From Romboutsia sp. CE17 (GTDB taxonomy: Bacteria; Bacillota; Clostridia; Peptostreptococcales; Peptostreptococcaceae), in assembly GCF_012317385.1 (NCBI RefSeq), contig NZ_CP051144.1, forward strand, positions 1,922,001-1,986,000: a stretch of DNA of 64,000 nucleotides, written 5' to 3'. A model generated the notes under the pieces. The model had not been told where the DNA came from. It saw only the letters and a list, made by a program, of their open reading frames with translations, and searched no databases. Numbering within the stretch: the first letter of the stretch is position 1; each line of letters opens with the position of its first letter. Made by a program: the position numbers and the translations under genes. Positions 45,521 to 53,667 of the stretch are shown piece after piece.

Positions 45521-45943
45521 ATTGACCTTCCTTCAATAATACTCTACCACTTACAGGAACTACAGTTATTTCGTTATTATACTTTTTACTCATTATTTTT
45601 ATAGTTCCACCTGTTGGATTTGGAATACCATCCCTTTTAAATCTAATCTTATCACTATACCAACTAGTTTTAACACTACTCGGAGGATGTATTTCTTTTA
45701 CCTTAATCCCTTTATCCATCAAAATATAACTTCCTTTTCCCTTTACAATCTGTATATATGTATTCATATTTCCAAGCATATTATTAGCTCTTACATATCT
45801 TATATCACTGCATAATTGTTTTGCATATGAACTTATATCATATTTAGATGTATTAAGCATAGGTATACATATAGTACTAATTAGTACAATTATTCCAATA
45901 GTTATTACTAATTCTATTAAAGTTACACGCCTTCTCTTTTCAT
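45510..45943 (-). pseudogene. Prepilin gene with early +2 frameshift
   Basis: An ATG (45943-45941) with a GGAG site starts 1 base after the preceding gene and gives MKREGV then stop. Two bases later in register, the sequence reads VTLIELVITIGIIVLISTICIPML and continues openly to 45510. Removing one GT from GGCGTGTAAC would give MKREG|VTLIELVITIGI, a textbook prepilin start with Glu5. The remaining 116-residue C-terminal part (ending LLKEGQYEK) keeps a GspH-like beta-rich look. So this is a pseudogene or a contingency frameshift, unless it is a sequence error. Confidence 0.75.
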
Positions 45944-45944
45944 A

Positions 45945-46637
45945 TTATAATTCTCCATAATTATATATAGTTATTAGTTTTTGTTTTTTTAAATCTTCTT
46001 TTGAATCAATTTCATGTAAATCATTATTATTATGTTTATTTAAGTCGTTATTTTTTATCATATTACCATCTTGTTCTCCTATATTATCTTCATTTAAAAC
46101 TTCATTTCCTTCTAAATTCTCTTTATTTTCTGCATAGTTATTTCCTTTAGAGTCTTTATCTAAATAGTATTCTTCTAATTTTGCTTCTGACCATGGATTT
46201 TTAATTTGTATATTAACTTGAATATTTTTCTTATAATTGCCTTCATTTGATTTGACTAACAGGATAAATTCCAGCTTACTAGTTTCTTCTGGATTAGTTT
46301 TATTATTTAATTCTATATATAAATTGTTTAAGTTGCTATTTGAGATGTTCTTTGCATTATTAATAAAATTTTCGTAATCATCTTTTTTAAAATAATTTAT
46401 AAATTCACTAGAGCTATTACAGTAGTCAATAGCGTTATAAACTTCTTTTTTCATATTTGCATAAACTATTTCTATTCCACTTAGTGCATTTTCTTTTAAT
46501 TGTAAATTTTTATTTTCTAAGCCATAAATATTAATATTTGTATATGCAAGACCAATACATGCCATACATATGGTGCTTATTATAGAAAATACTATCAGTG
46601 CTATTATTAATATAGATCCATTATTCTTTCGCCACAT
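45945..46637 (-). CDS. PilX-like prepilin with low-complexity tail
   Basis: 230 residues. N-terminus MWRKNNG|SILIIALIVFSIISTICM resembles PilX-type minor pilins that begin SILI and lack Glu5. The C-terminal third (about 160-220) is rich in Asn, Asp, Glu and Lys and looks disordered. It has a GAGGT site and overlaps the previous prepilin gene by 17 bases. The next prepilin frame begins one base after its stop. A role in initiating a pilus or pseudopilus tip is the usual one for PilX-like proteins, but no assembly genes are nearby. Confidence 0.75.
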   Translation of the reverse strand: MWRKNNGSILIIALIVFSIISTICMACIGLAYTNINIYGLENKNLQLKENALSGIEIVYANMKKEVYNAIDYCNSSSEFINYFKKDDYENFINNAKNISNSNLNNLYIELNNKTNPEETSKLEFILLVKSNEGNYKKNIQVNIQIKNPWSEAKLEEYYLDKDSKGNNYAENKENLEGNEVLNEDNIGEQDGNMIKNNDLNKHNNNDLHEIDSKEDLKKQKLITIYNYGEL

Positions 46638-46998
46638 AAGTGTTAACCTCCACTATATTATTATTTAAACTAACTTTAACGTTTAATTCATAGCACTGAT
46701 AATACAGTTCATTTTTCTTTATTTTTGATTCTACTTTATACTTATCTATTTGCTTTTCTTCATAGAAATTAAAATTCTCATTATCTGAATACTTTATCAT
46801 TTCCTTTTTTTCATTAATATAAGCTTCTGCTATATTTACCATTTCTATATTATGTTTATTTTTTGCAGTAAACTCATAACTACCTTGAAGTGTAATTGTT
46901 ATAGTGTATGCCGCTAATATTAAAATCGATAAGCTTATTATGCATTCAATTAATGCAAATCCATTTTCTTTAGTAAGTAAATTTTTATTAATTTCAAT
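46621..46998 (-). CDS. Prepilin-like protein with no normal in-frame start
   Basis: The open frame reaches back to 46998 and contains KENG|FALIECIISLSILILAAY, a clear prepilin cleavage site with Glu at mature position 5. Its C-terminus is short (about 125 residues in all). No ATG, GTG or TTG lies in frame upstream of the motif. The in-frame first codon after the previous stop is ATT (46998). A TTG one base off (46997-46995) has a good AAAGG site and would reach this frame only after a -1 shift in the AAAAA run. An inactive allele, an ATT start or frameshifting are all possible. Confidence 0.65.
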   Translation of the reverse strand: MEINKNLLTKENGFALIECIISLSILILAAYTITITLQGSYEFTAKNKHNIEMVNIAEAYINEKKEMIKYSDNENFNFYEEKQIDKYKVESKIKKNELYYQCYELNVKVSLNNNIVEVNTYVAKE

Positions 46999-47019
46999 TC
47001 ATACCTTTCTTAGTAATAT

Positions 47020-47874
47020 TTATTTTATACTATCTAGGTAAATATTTTTTATTACGTTGTAATCTTCTGCTGTAGGACTAATATCTGTCCATATATAAAA
47101 TGCTTCCAACCCTTGATTGATTAACATTTCTATACCATAGATAACATTTAATCCATTTTTATTCGCCCACTTTATAAAATTAGTATCATGTGGTTTATAA
47201 ACTATATCACAAACTAATAAATCTTCCTTTGGTACAATGTTCTCATCAATAGGACACTCATTATTTCCCATACCAATAGGTGTTGTATTTATTAGTATAT
47301 CGATAGAGTCTAAATCTACTTTTCTTATTTCATCCGTTAAAAAACTAGCTTTTGTATTAAAATTATTATTAATTATTTTGATTATTTCTATAGCCTTTTC
47401 TGAACTACGATTTCTTATTTCTATAGATGATGCATTGTTTGAAGCTAGTTCAACAGCTATACTTCTACAAGCTCCCCCAGCTCCAATAATCATAATATTT
47501 TTATTTTCAATTTTATATCCTTTGTCTAATATAGATTTTACAAATCCTTTTCCATCTGTATTATATCCTTTTAATATTCCTCCTTCATTTTTTATAGTAT
47601 TTACCGCTCCAATTAACTTTGCATTTTTATCAACTTCATCTAAAAATTGCATAACTTCTACCTTATGAGGTATTGTTATATTACACCCTTTCATATTCAT
47701 AGATTTAATTCCTTCAACTGCATTTCCAAGCATATTAGGATTTACGTCAAAACATACATAAATAAAATTTTCATTGTATTTTTCAAATAAGTAATTATGT
47801 ATACTAGGTGAAAAACTTTGCTTTATAGGGTGACCTAATAAACATATTGTTTTTGTATTTGAATTAATTTTCAT
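47020..47874 (-). CDS. aroE: Shikimate 5-dehydrogenase
   Basis: 284 residues from ATG 47874-47872, with TAGGAGGTAAT upstream. An earlier ATG lacks this spacing. The shikimate-binding start LLGHPIKQSFSPSIHN and NITIPHKVE (catalytic Lys) are followed by a NADP Rossmann loop GAGGACRSIAVEL and NTTPIGM. It reduces 3-dehydroshikimate. It is first in the tight run aroE, four prepilin genes, aroK, aroQ. It lies 60 bases after the histidine kinase gene. Confidence 0.96.
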   Translation of the reverse strand: MKINSNTKTICLLGHPIKQSFSPSIHNYLFEKYNENFIYVCFDVNPNMLGNAVEGIKSMNMKGCNITIPHKVEVMQFLDEVDKNAKLIGAVNTIKNEGGILKGYNTDGKGFVKSILDKGYKIENKNIMIIGAGGACRSIAVELASNNASSIEIRNRSSEKAIEIIKIINNNFNTKASFLTDEIRKVDLDSIDILINTTPIGMGNNECPIDENIVPKEDLLVCDIVYKPHDTNFIKWANKNGLNVIYGIEMLINQGLEAFYIWTDISPTAEDYNVIKNIYLDSIK

Positions 47875-47934
47875 ATTACCTCCTACCATGATTTATTATC
47901 AATTTAGTTCTAAATTATACCATATTTTATAGTA

Positions 47935-50403
47935 TTAAAAGCTGCACATTTTTTTGTACTCTGAGTAAATAAAACCTTCCTGTCTATTTATTGTATGATT
48001 CTTATATTTTTTAATTTCATAATCAGCTTTTATTTCTACTAAAATTTCTATACTGTTATCTGGACCAGCATTTATTATTAAGTTTCCTTCATATAGCTCT
48101 ACAATTAATTTAGCTAAAGTTATACCCATATCTAATACTTTTCTCTCACTATAATTTGAATATTTTTTATACTCATAACCACCTATATTTTTTATAGACA
48201 TAGATATATAATCTTTTCTACTACCTAGATTAAAATAAACGTTACTTTTATCCATAGAATATTTTACTACTATAGATAATAATATTAAAATTACTTTTTC
48301 TATGTCATCAGGATCAATATTAGCTATCTTTTCTTCATCATCGGTATCAAAGATTATATTAACGCCTTCATTCATAAATCTACTAAGCTCATCAACTATA
48401 TTTTCTGAAATATCAACAATATTATAATAATCCTTTTGCACCTCATGGAAATCAGCCTGTAATTTAGCTAGTTCTATAATATTATCTATTAAACTCATTA
48501 GTATATTAACATGCTTTTTAACAACACCTATAGTTTCCAAAATATCAATTTTATTATTTCTCTTTAATTCTTCACTGTAAACCACATCTATGAGTTGATT
48601 GCTTGAATGTATAAGATTTAATGGTGTTTTCAGTTCATGAGACATATTTATAAAAAACTCAGTTTTAGATCTACTTAAATTTTCTTTTTCTTCGATTTCC
48701 CTTTCTATCATTTCAGCTTTTATTTGTTCCGTAATGTCTCTTACTATTCCTATCATCTTAATTTTCTTATTTATATCTAAAAGCATTCCTCCACATTCTA
48801 TGTTGATTTCTTGACCCAAGTTATTAATTAATACATCTCTTTTATATTTAACATTATCATTAATATTACCTGAAGCAACAGCTATATTTTTACTTATATT
48901 ATCAATATCAATATTTGAAAGCTCATTTGTACCAAGCATACTAAAGAATGCATTATTTGCATATTTAAGAACTCTATTTTCAAAGTTCATTACATATATT
49001 CCCTCAGGAATAATATTAACTAAAGATTCATATTTACGCTTACTGTACTCTAATAACTTTAATACATTCTTATAATTTGTTATATCTCTAATTACAAATA
49101 AGTTTCTAGGTTCTTCACCATCTATATATTTTATTTTTTCTATATTTAAGCAAACATCCATCCCATTATTATAAGTGTAATATAGCTCTTCAATTGGATA
49201 CTTTCCTAAAATTATATTCTTTATATCATCTTTATTAAAGTCTATATATTGGTTTTTATCATTGTTATATAATATTTCATCTCTACTTGTAACCAAAACT
49301 GAGTAAGGAATATTATCTACTATTTTTTTATATTTCGTCGCATTATCTTTTATTTTCATCTCAATATTCTTTTTAGATGTTATATCCGTCATTATGCATA
49401 TTACTCCATTTTTATCATTACTTAATTTAATCGGAGCTAATTTAGAGCTTAAAATCCTATTTTTGTTGTCTATAATTTCAAACTCTAACTCTCTACAATC
49501 TGTCTTAACTAGATTTATAGCAGCTTTAAATTCTTCACTATCTTTTATACTATTTTTACAAAAAAAGTCTAAGTTAATATTATATTTATAGTCTTCATAT
49601 TCATTCCATAAGAAATAAAAGCTTTTATCTTCATTTGAAATATAATTTTCTTCGTCTATCATAAATATACACTTATTAAAATCTTTTAACATCAACTTTA
49701 ATAAACTTTCTTTTTTATTTATCAGCTCGCTCATATCATTATTTAAACTTTTTTTCATGTTTAGCTTTTCGTTATGTATCTTTATATTTATATTGCTTCT
49801 ATTAATTTTGCTGACAATATCTGTACTCTTTTTATAAGAATCCTTTACATATAAATTAAATACTCTTAGTAGCATATATATACTTAATATAACACCAAAA
49901 ACAGAATTTATATTTGCTAACAATTCACTGCTTGATAATATTAAGTTCATGGATATTTCTCCAAAATATAAAAAATGAAGTATATATTTTATATGAAACT
50001 TATTTTTTAATATATATGTTGAAAGTAAGTACAAACTTGATATTAATATATATGATTCTATTATAGTAATATAAAGCTTATTTCCAATATGTATATCTAT
50101 AAATAAGATGCTTATTACTGCTAAATAATTTAATGTCGATATTATTTTTCTATTTTTACACTCTATAAGCTCTATATCTACTAATGATATTAATAATATT
50201 AAATCACTTATTACACTAATATATTCATATATTCCATAATTATCAATATCTAAAATAAGTACTACCTTTAAATAAATTACAGTTAGCATCATTATAAACT
50301 GCATTGCTGACTTTTTACCTCTATTGCCTATTAAGTTGGTAGATACTATATATAAACCTGTAACAAGAATTGATACATTGACTATATCTAAATATTTATA
50401 CAT
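47935..50403 (-). CDS. Membrane PAS histidine kinase with intact phosphoacceptor His but degenerate ATPase domain
   Basis: 822 residues. Residues 1-185 hold about seven membrane segments. Three PAS-like regions follow (about 235-345, 357-443 and 457-560). The DHp H-box FFINMSHELKTPLN has the phosphoacceptor His at 589. The HATPase region is recognisable but lacks the expected N-box asparagines (IEKVILILLSIVVKY at 701-715), has NIGG in place of the D-x-G-x-G loop, and has no GTGVGL lid. It should therefore not bind ATP normally. It is paired with the upstream gene, which has the reverse defect. No response regulator is in the window. Confidence 0.85.
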   Translation of the reverse strand: MYKYLDIVNVSILVTGLYIVSTNLIGNRGKKSAMQFIMMLTVIYLKVVLILDIDNYGIYEYISVISDLILLISLVDIELIECKNRKIISTLNYLAVISILFIDIHIGNKLYITIIESYILISSLYLLSTYILKNKFHIKYILHFLYFGEISMNLILSSSELLANINSVFGVILSIYMLLRVFNLYVKDSYKKSTDIVSKINRSNINIKIHNEKLNMKKSLNNDMSELINKKESLLKLMLKDFNKCIFMIDEENYISNEDKSFYFLWNEYEDYKYNINLDFFCKNSIKDSEEFKAAINLVKTDCRELEFEIIDNKNRILSSKLAPIKLSNDKNGVICIMTDITSKKNIEMKIKDNATKYKKIVDNIPYSVLVTSRDEILYNNDKNQYIDFNKDDIKNIILGKYPIEELYYTYNNGMDVCLNIEKIKYIDGEEPRNLFVIRDITNYKNVLKLLEYSKRKYESLVNIIPEGIYVMNFENRVLKYANNAFFSMLGTNELSNIDIDNISKNIAVASGNINDNVKYKRDVLINNLGQEINIECGGMLLDINKKIKMIGIVRDITEQIKAEMIEREIEEKENLSRSKTEFFINMSHELKTPLNLIHSSNQLIDVVYSEELKRNNKIDILETIGVVKKHVNILMSLIDNIIELAKLQADFHEVQKDYYNIVDISENIVDELSRFMNEGVNIIFDTDDEEKIANIDPDDIEKVILILLSIVVKYSMDKSNVYFNLGSRKDYISMSIKNIGGYEYKKYSNYSERKVLDMGITLAKLIVELYEGNLIINAGPDNSIEILVEIKADYEIKKYKNHTINRQEGFIYSEYKKMCSF

Positions 50404-50436
50404 CTCATTTCCCCTCTTAAATAACCAAATACTAAT

Positions 50437-52842
50437 TTACGATCCTATATCAAAATATATATCTGAAAATTCTATATCAATTTTTTCTATATCCGTGTCT
50501 TTATACTCTAACTGTTCATCTTCTTTAGATTCTAATATATTATTATTTTCTAATACTATCTCGAATTTACTTCCATATCCAACTTTACTATATACATTAA
50601 TTTTTGCATTATGAGCATCTGCCAATTTTTTCACTAACGCTAACCCCACACCAGTACCTTCTGCTCCTCTAGATAAAGTTGTATCTACTTGCTCAAAATT
50701 TCCAAATATAGACTCTATTTTATCCTCAGGTATACCTACCCCTGTATCCTCTACGGATATAATGACTTCATCTTTATTTGAGTTTATTGATACTAATATC
50801 TTCCCATTGTTACTATTAAACTTAATTGCATTTGATAATAAGTTTAATAACATCTTTTCTATTTTATCTTTATCTATTAATATAATTTTTTTATTTATAT
50901 TTTTTATAAATAGTATTTCTAAATTTTTATCATTTGCATATTCTCTGGCCAACATGACAATATTTTCTGTAAATTTAACCACATCACATCTACTATAGTT
51001 CATATCTAAAATTCCATTTTCAATTTTACTTATTTCTTCAATATTGTTAAGTAATCTTTTTAATCTGTATGAATTTTGCCTAACAACTTTGGCGTAATTA
51101 TCAATATATTTAAAATCAGCCCTATCCTCACTATTTTGGAGTATTTTATTAACTTCAAATATTGTATTTATAGGTTTTTTTAAATTTTCAGCAATTGTAT
51201 ATAAAAATTCTGTTTTAAACTTATATTTGTTTTCCATATCAGTTAATTTTTCAACCATTTGCACTGATCTATACTCATTATCCAATACACTCACAACACA
51301 TACTAAATTGTTATCTTCTTTTAAATCCGTTATCGCTATTGATAAAGTTGTATTTCTATCATCCTTATTAGAAAACTTTTTAAACTTTCCATAACTTTCA
51401 CTTTTTACATACTCCTTTACAATTTCATTGAATCTGTCATATCCTATATGTTTAAGTATTTTTATCATAGATTTATTTCTATAAGTATGTACTTTTGTCT
51501 TCTTATCTATTATTACAATCCCTTCTGGAAGAGCTTGTAATAATAATTTGTATGTCTTTTCACTTTCTTCCAGTTCTAGCTTAGCATTTTCTAAATCAGT
51601 AATATCGATTACCATACTTAACAACATTGGTGTATTATTAAGATTTATAGAAGTTGTAATAAATTCAATAATCTTACCATCTTCAGTTTCTAAATTTGTA
51701 ATAACCCTTTCTTCCTTACCACTCTTTACTAGCTCTATATTTTTCATAAATCTTTTCTTAAAATTTCTTGTTATGTTAGATTTTATATCATCTATTACTA
51801 ATACTTTGTTTACATTTTTATTTATATTGAATATTTCTAGAGCCTTATCATTTATATAACTTATGATATCTAAGTTATGAATCACCACGCCATCATGCAA
51901 TATATTCATAAGATTTCTATATCTTTCTTCACTTTCTTTTAATTCGGCACTCATATTCATATCATCAGTTACATCTTCTAAAATACATATTTTTATTTTT
52001 TTTCCATTTATAATATCTGAATTACATGAAAACTTAAAAACTTTATTACTATATGTATAAATATTTATAATTTTGCCTAACTCTTCTTTTTTACTTTTTA
52101 TATTCTCAATCATCTCTTTATAATTTATAACCTTATTTTTTAAGTATTCTTTGATACCTATTTTATTTAAATCAACTCCATCTCTTTCTAGAAATAACTG
52201 AAACACTTTATTTCCGTATATATACTTATACTCTTCATCTAAAATAAATATTGGTACATCTAATACTTCCATTGTGTTTTCTATTTTATAATTTAGCGTC
52301 TTAATTTTTTCCTTGAGATCGTATTTTAGATTAGATTCTGAATGTATTTCTTTAATTGATTTTGATATGTATTTTTTATTTAATATTAATTTATGTTTAT
52401 TTTTACTTAAATTGCGTTTAACATTGTTTATTTTGTCTATTAATCCTAAAATAACAATTAAAATATTTATTAATAAACTTATAATTAAGCTTATTTCATA
52501 ACTACTACTTAATGATAATATCCCTACTATATATCCTATAATTATTAAAAAATTCAAATAAAGCTTAAAATTTATCTTTTTATAAAATATAGTTAGCCCC
52601 AATATTTTTATTAAATATACTAGGCTAATTAGGTATAAAATATTTTTTTCTATAATTTCATCAGAAATATAATATTTAGTATAAAAACTTACACATATTT
52701 CACAAATATATAATATTGTCAATATAATAAAAGATGAGTTTCTATATAGTAGATACAGAGATGTTGACAATATTATGATAGAAGTAAGTATTATAATATT
52801 TAAAATTTCTATCATTTCTCTATATTCATACAAATTATCCAT
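50437..52842 (-). CDS. Membrane PAS histidine kinase with intact ATPase but no phosphoacceptor His
   Basis: 801 residues from ATG 52842. Residues 10-140 hold about five membrane segments, then three PAS-like regions (about 195-295, 305-420 and 430-535). The DHp segment is TEFLYTIAENLKKPIN, where the expected SHE is AEN. The His is Glu at about 552. The HATPase domain is complete: N-box MLLNLLSNAIKF, VEDTGVGIPEDKI, FEQVD and GTGVGLALVKKL. It should bind ATP but cannot autophosphorylate at a His in its own DHp. It is 33 bases upstream of the partner kinase and 85 bases after sigK. Confidence 0.85.
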   Translation of the reverse strand: MDNLYEYREMIEILNIIILTSIIILSTSLYLLYRNSSFIILTILYICEICVSFYTKYYISDEIIEKNILYLISLVYLIKILGLTIFYKKINFKLYLNFLIIIGYIVGILSLSSSYEISLIISLLINILIVILGLIDKINNVKRNLSKNKHKLILNKKYISKSIKEIHSESNLKYDLKEKIKTLNYKIENTMEVLDVPIFILDEEYKYIYGNKVFQLFLERDGVDLNKIGIKEYLKNKVINYKEMIENIKSKKEELGKIINIYTYSNKVFKFSCNSDIINGKKIKICILEDVTDDMNMSAELKESEERYRNLMNILHDGVVIHNLDIISYINDKALEIFNINKNVNKVLVIDDIKSNITRNFKKRFMKNIELVKSGKEERVITNLETEDGKIIEFITTSINLNNTPMLLSMVIDITDLENAKLELEESEKTYKLLLQALPEGIVIIDKKTKVHTYRNKSMIKILKHIGYDRFNEIVKEYVKSESYGKFKKFSNKDDRNTTLSIAITDLKEDNNLVCVVSVLDNEYRSVQMVEKLTDMENKYKFKTEFLYTIAENLKKPINTIFEVNKILQNSEDRADFKYIDNYAKVVRQNSYRLKRLLNNIEEISKIENGILDMNYSRCDVVKFTENIVMLAREYANDKNLEILFIKNINKKIILIDKDKIEKMLLNLLSNAIKFNSNNGKILVSINSNKDEVIISVEDTGVGIPEDKIESIFGNFEQVDTTLSRGAEGTGVGLALVKKLADAHNAKINVYSKVGYGSKFEIVLENNNILESKEDEQLEYKDTDIEKIDIEFSDIYFDIGS

Positions 52843-52892
52843 ATTTAATCCCGCCTTATACAATATATATTATTTAACAGCATATATGTAAT

Positions 52893-52923
52893 ATTATCAC
52901 AATAAATCTAAATAATTTGTCAA
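52893..52923 (-). promoter_or_regulatory. Possible promoter of the kinase pair
   Basis: Minus-strand TTGACA (52923-52918) and GATAAT (52898-52893) with a 19-base spacer, located after the sigK terminator. The spacer is long, so strength is doubtful. Confidence 0.4.
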
Positions 52924-52934
52924 TTCTTGATTTA

Positions 52935-52966
52935 AAACAAAAAAAAGCCTTAATCAAGGCTTTTTT
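52935..52966 (-). terminator. Terminator at the end of sigK
   Basis: AAAAAAGCCTT (52941-52951) pairs with AAGGCTTTTTT (52956-52966), and the T-run continues on the minus strand. The sigK stop codon lies inside the hairpin. Confidence 0.88.
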
Positions 52967-53600
52967 CTGTTTTAAGTTCTTTTCTTAGTTTTTTAAGAGC
53001 TCTTTTTTCTATCCTAGACACATAGGACCTAGATATTTCAAGTTTTTGTGCTATTTCTCTTTGAGTTTTATAACCTAGAGTAGTTAGACCATATCTTAAC
53101 TTTATGATTTCCTTTTCTCTATCAGTTAATATTTTATCTAAATTTTCATAAAGTTTACCTATTTCGACTTTAAGTTCAACTTGGTCTACAATATAATCAA
53201 TATCGGTCCCTAATACATCTATTAAACTTATTTCATTTCCTTCTTTATCTGTTCCAATAGGATCTTGAAGTGACACCTGTAACTTATTTTTTTTGTTAGT
53301 TCTTATACTCATAAGAATTTCATTTTCTATACATTTAGATGCATATGTCGCAAGTCGTGTTCCTTTATCAACATTATACGTCTCAATGGCCTTTATTAAT
53401 CCTATTGTGCCTATAGAAATGAGGTCATCTTGATCTTCTGTTGAGTTGTTATATTTTTTCGCTATGTGTGCTACTAATCTCATGTTTCTTTCAATTAATA
53501 CTTCCTTAGCTGACTCGTCATTTTCTAGCTTAAACTTGGTTAAATAGTATACTTCTTCTTCAGGGGTTAATGGTTTTTCAAATGATTTGATAATAGTCAA
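52950..53600 (-). CDS. sigK: RNA polymerase sporulation sigma factor SigK, uninterrupted and without pro-sequence
   Basis: 216 residues from a TTG at 53600-53598, preceded by AAAGGGGGT. An upstream GTG lies before that site and is rejected. It shows region 2 (LIERNMRLVAHIAKKY, DLISIGTIGLIKAIETY, LATYASKCIENEILM), then VSLQDPIGTDKEGNEISLIDVLG and region 4 with TQREIAQKLEISRSYVSRIEKRALKKL. It directs late mother-cell genes in sporulation. There is no N-terminal pro-peptide before the conserved FEKPL start, and no skin-type insertion. CATATAAT upstream resembles a SigE -10 element. Confidence 0.93.
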   Translation of the reverse strand: MTIIKSFEKPLTPEEEVYYLTKFKLENDESAKEVLIERNMRLVAHIAKKYNNSTEDQDDLISIGTIGLIKAIETYNVDKGTRLATYASKCIENEILMSIRTNKKNKLQVSLQDPIGTDKEGNEISLIDVLGTDIDYIVDQVELKVEIGKLYENLDKILTDREKEIIKLRYGLTTLGYKTQREIAQKLEISRSYVSRIEKRALKKLRKELKTEKSLD

Positions 53601-53667
53601 CTGTCCACCCCCTTTGAACACATATCATTTTAAATTATATGTATTAAGAGAGTATAAGTTGACTATT

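Noticed and set aside
52864-53667. Sign of a skin-type element at sigK
   Set aside because: The gene is intact and the flanks show no att-like repeats or recombinase gene.
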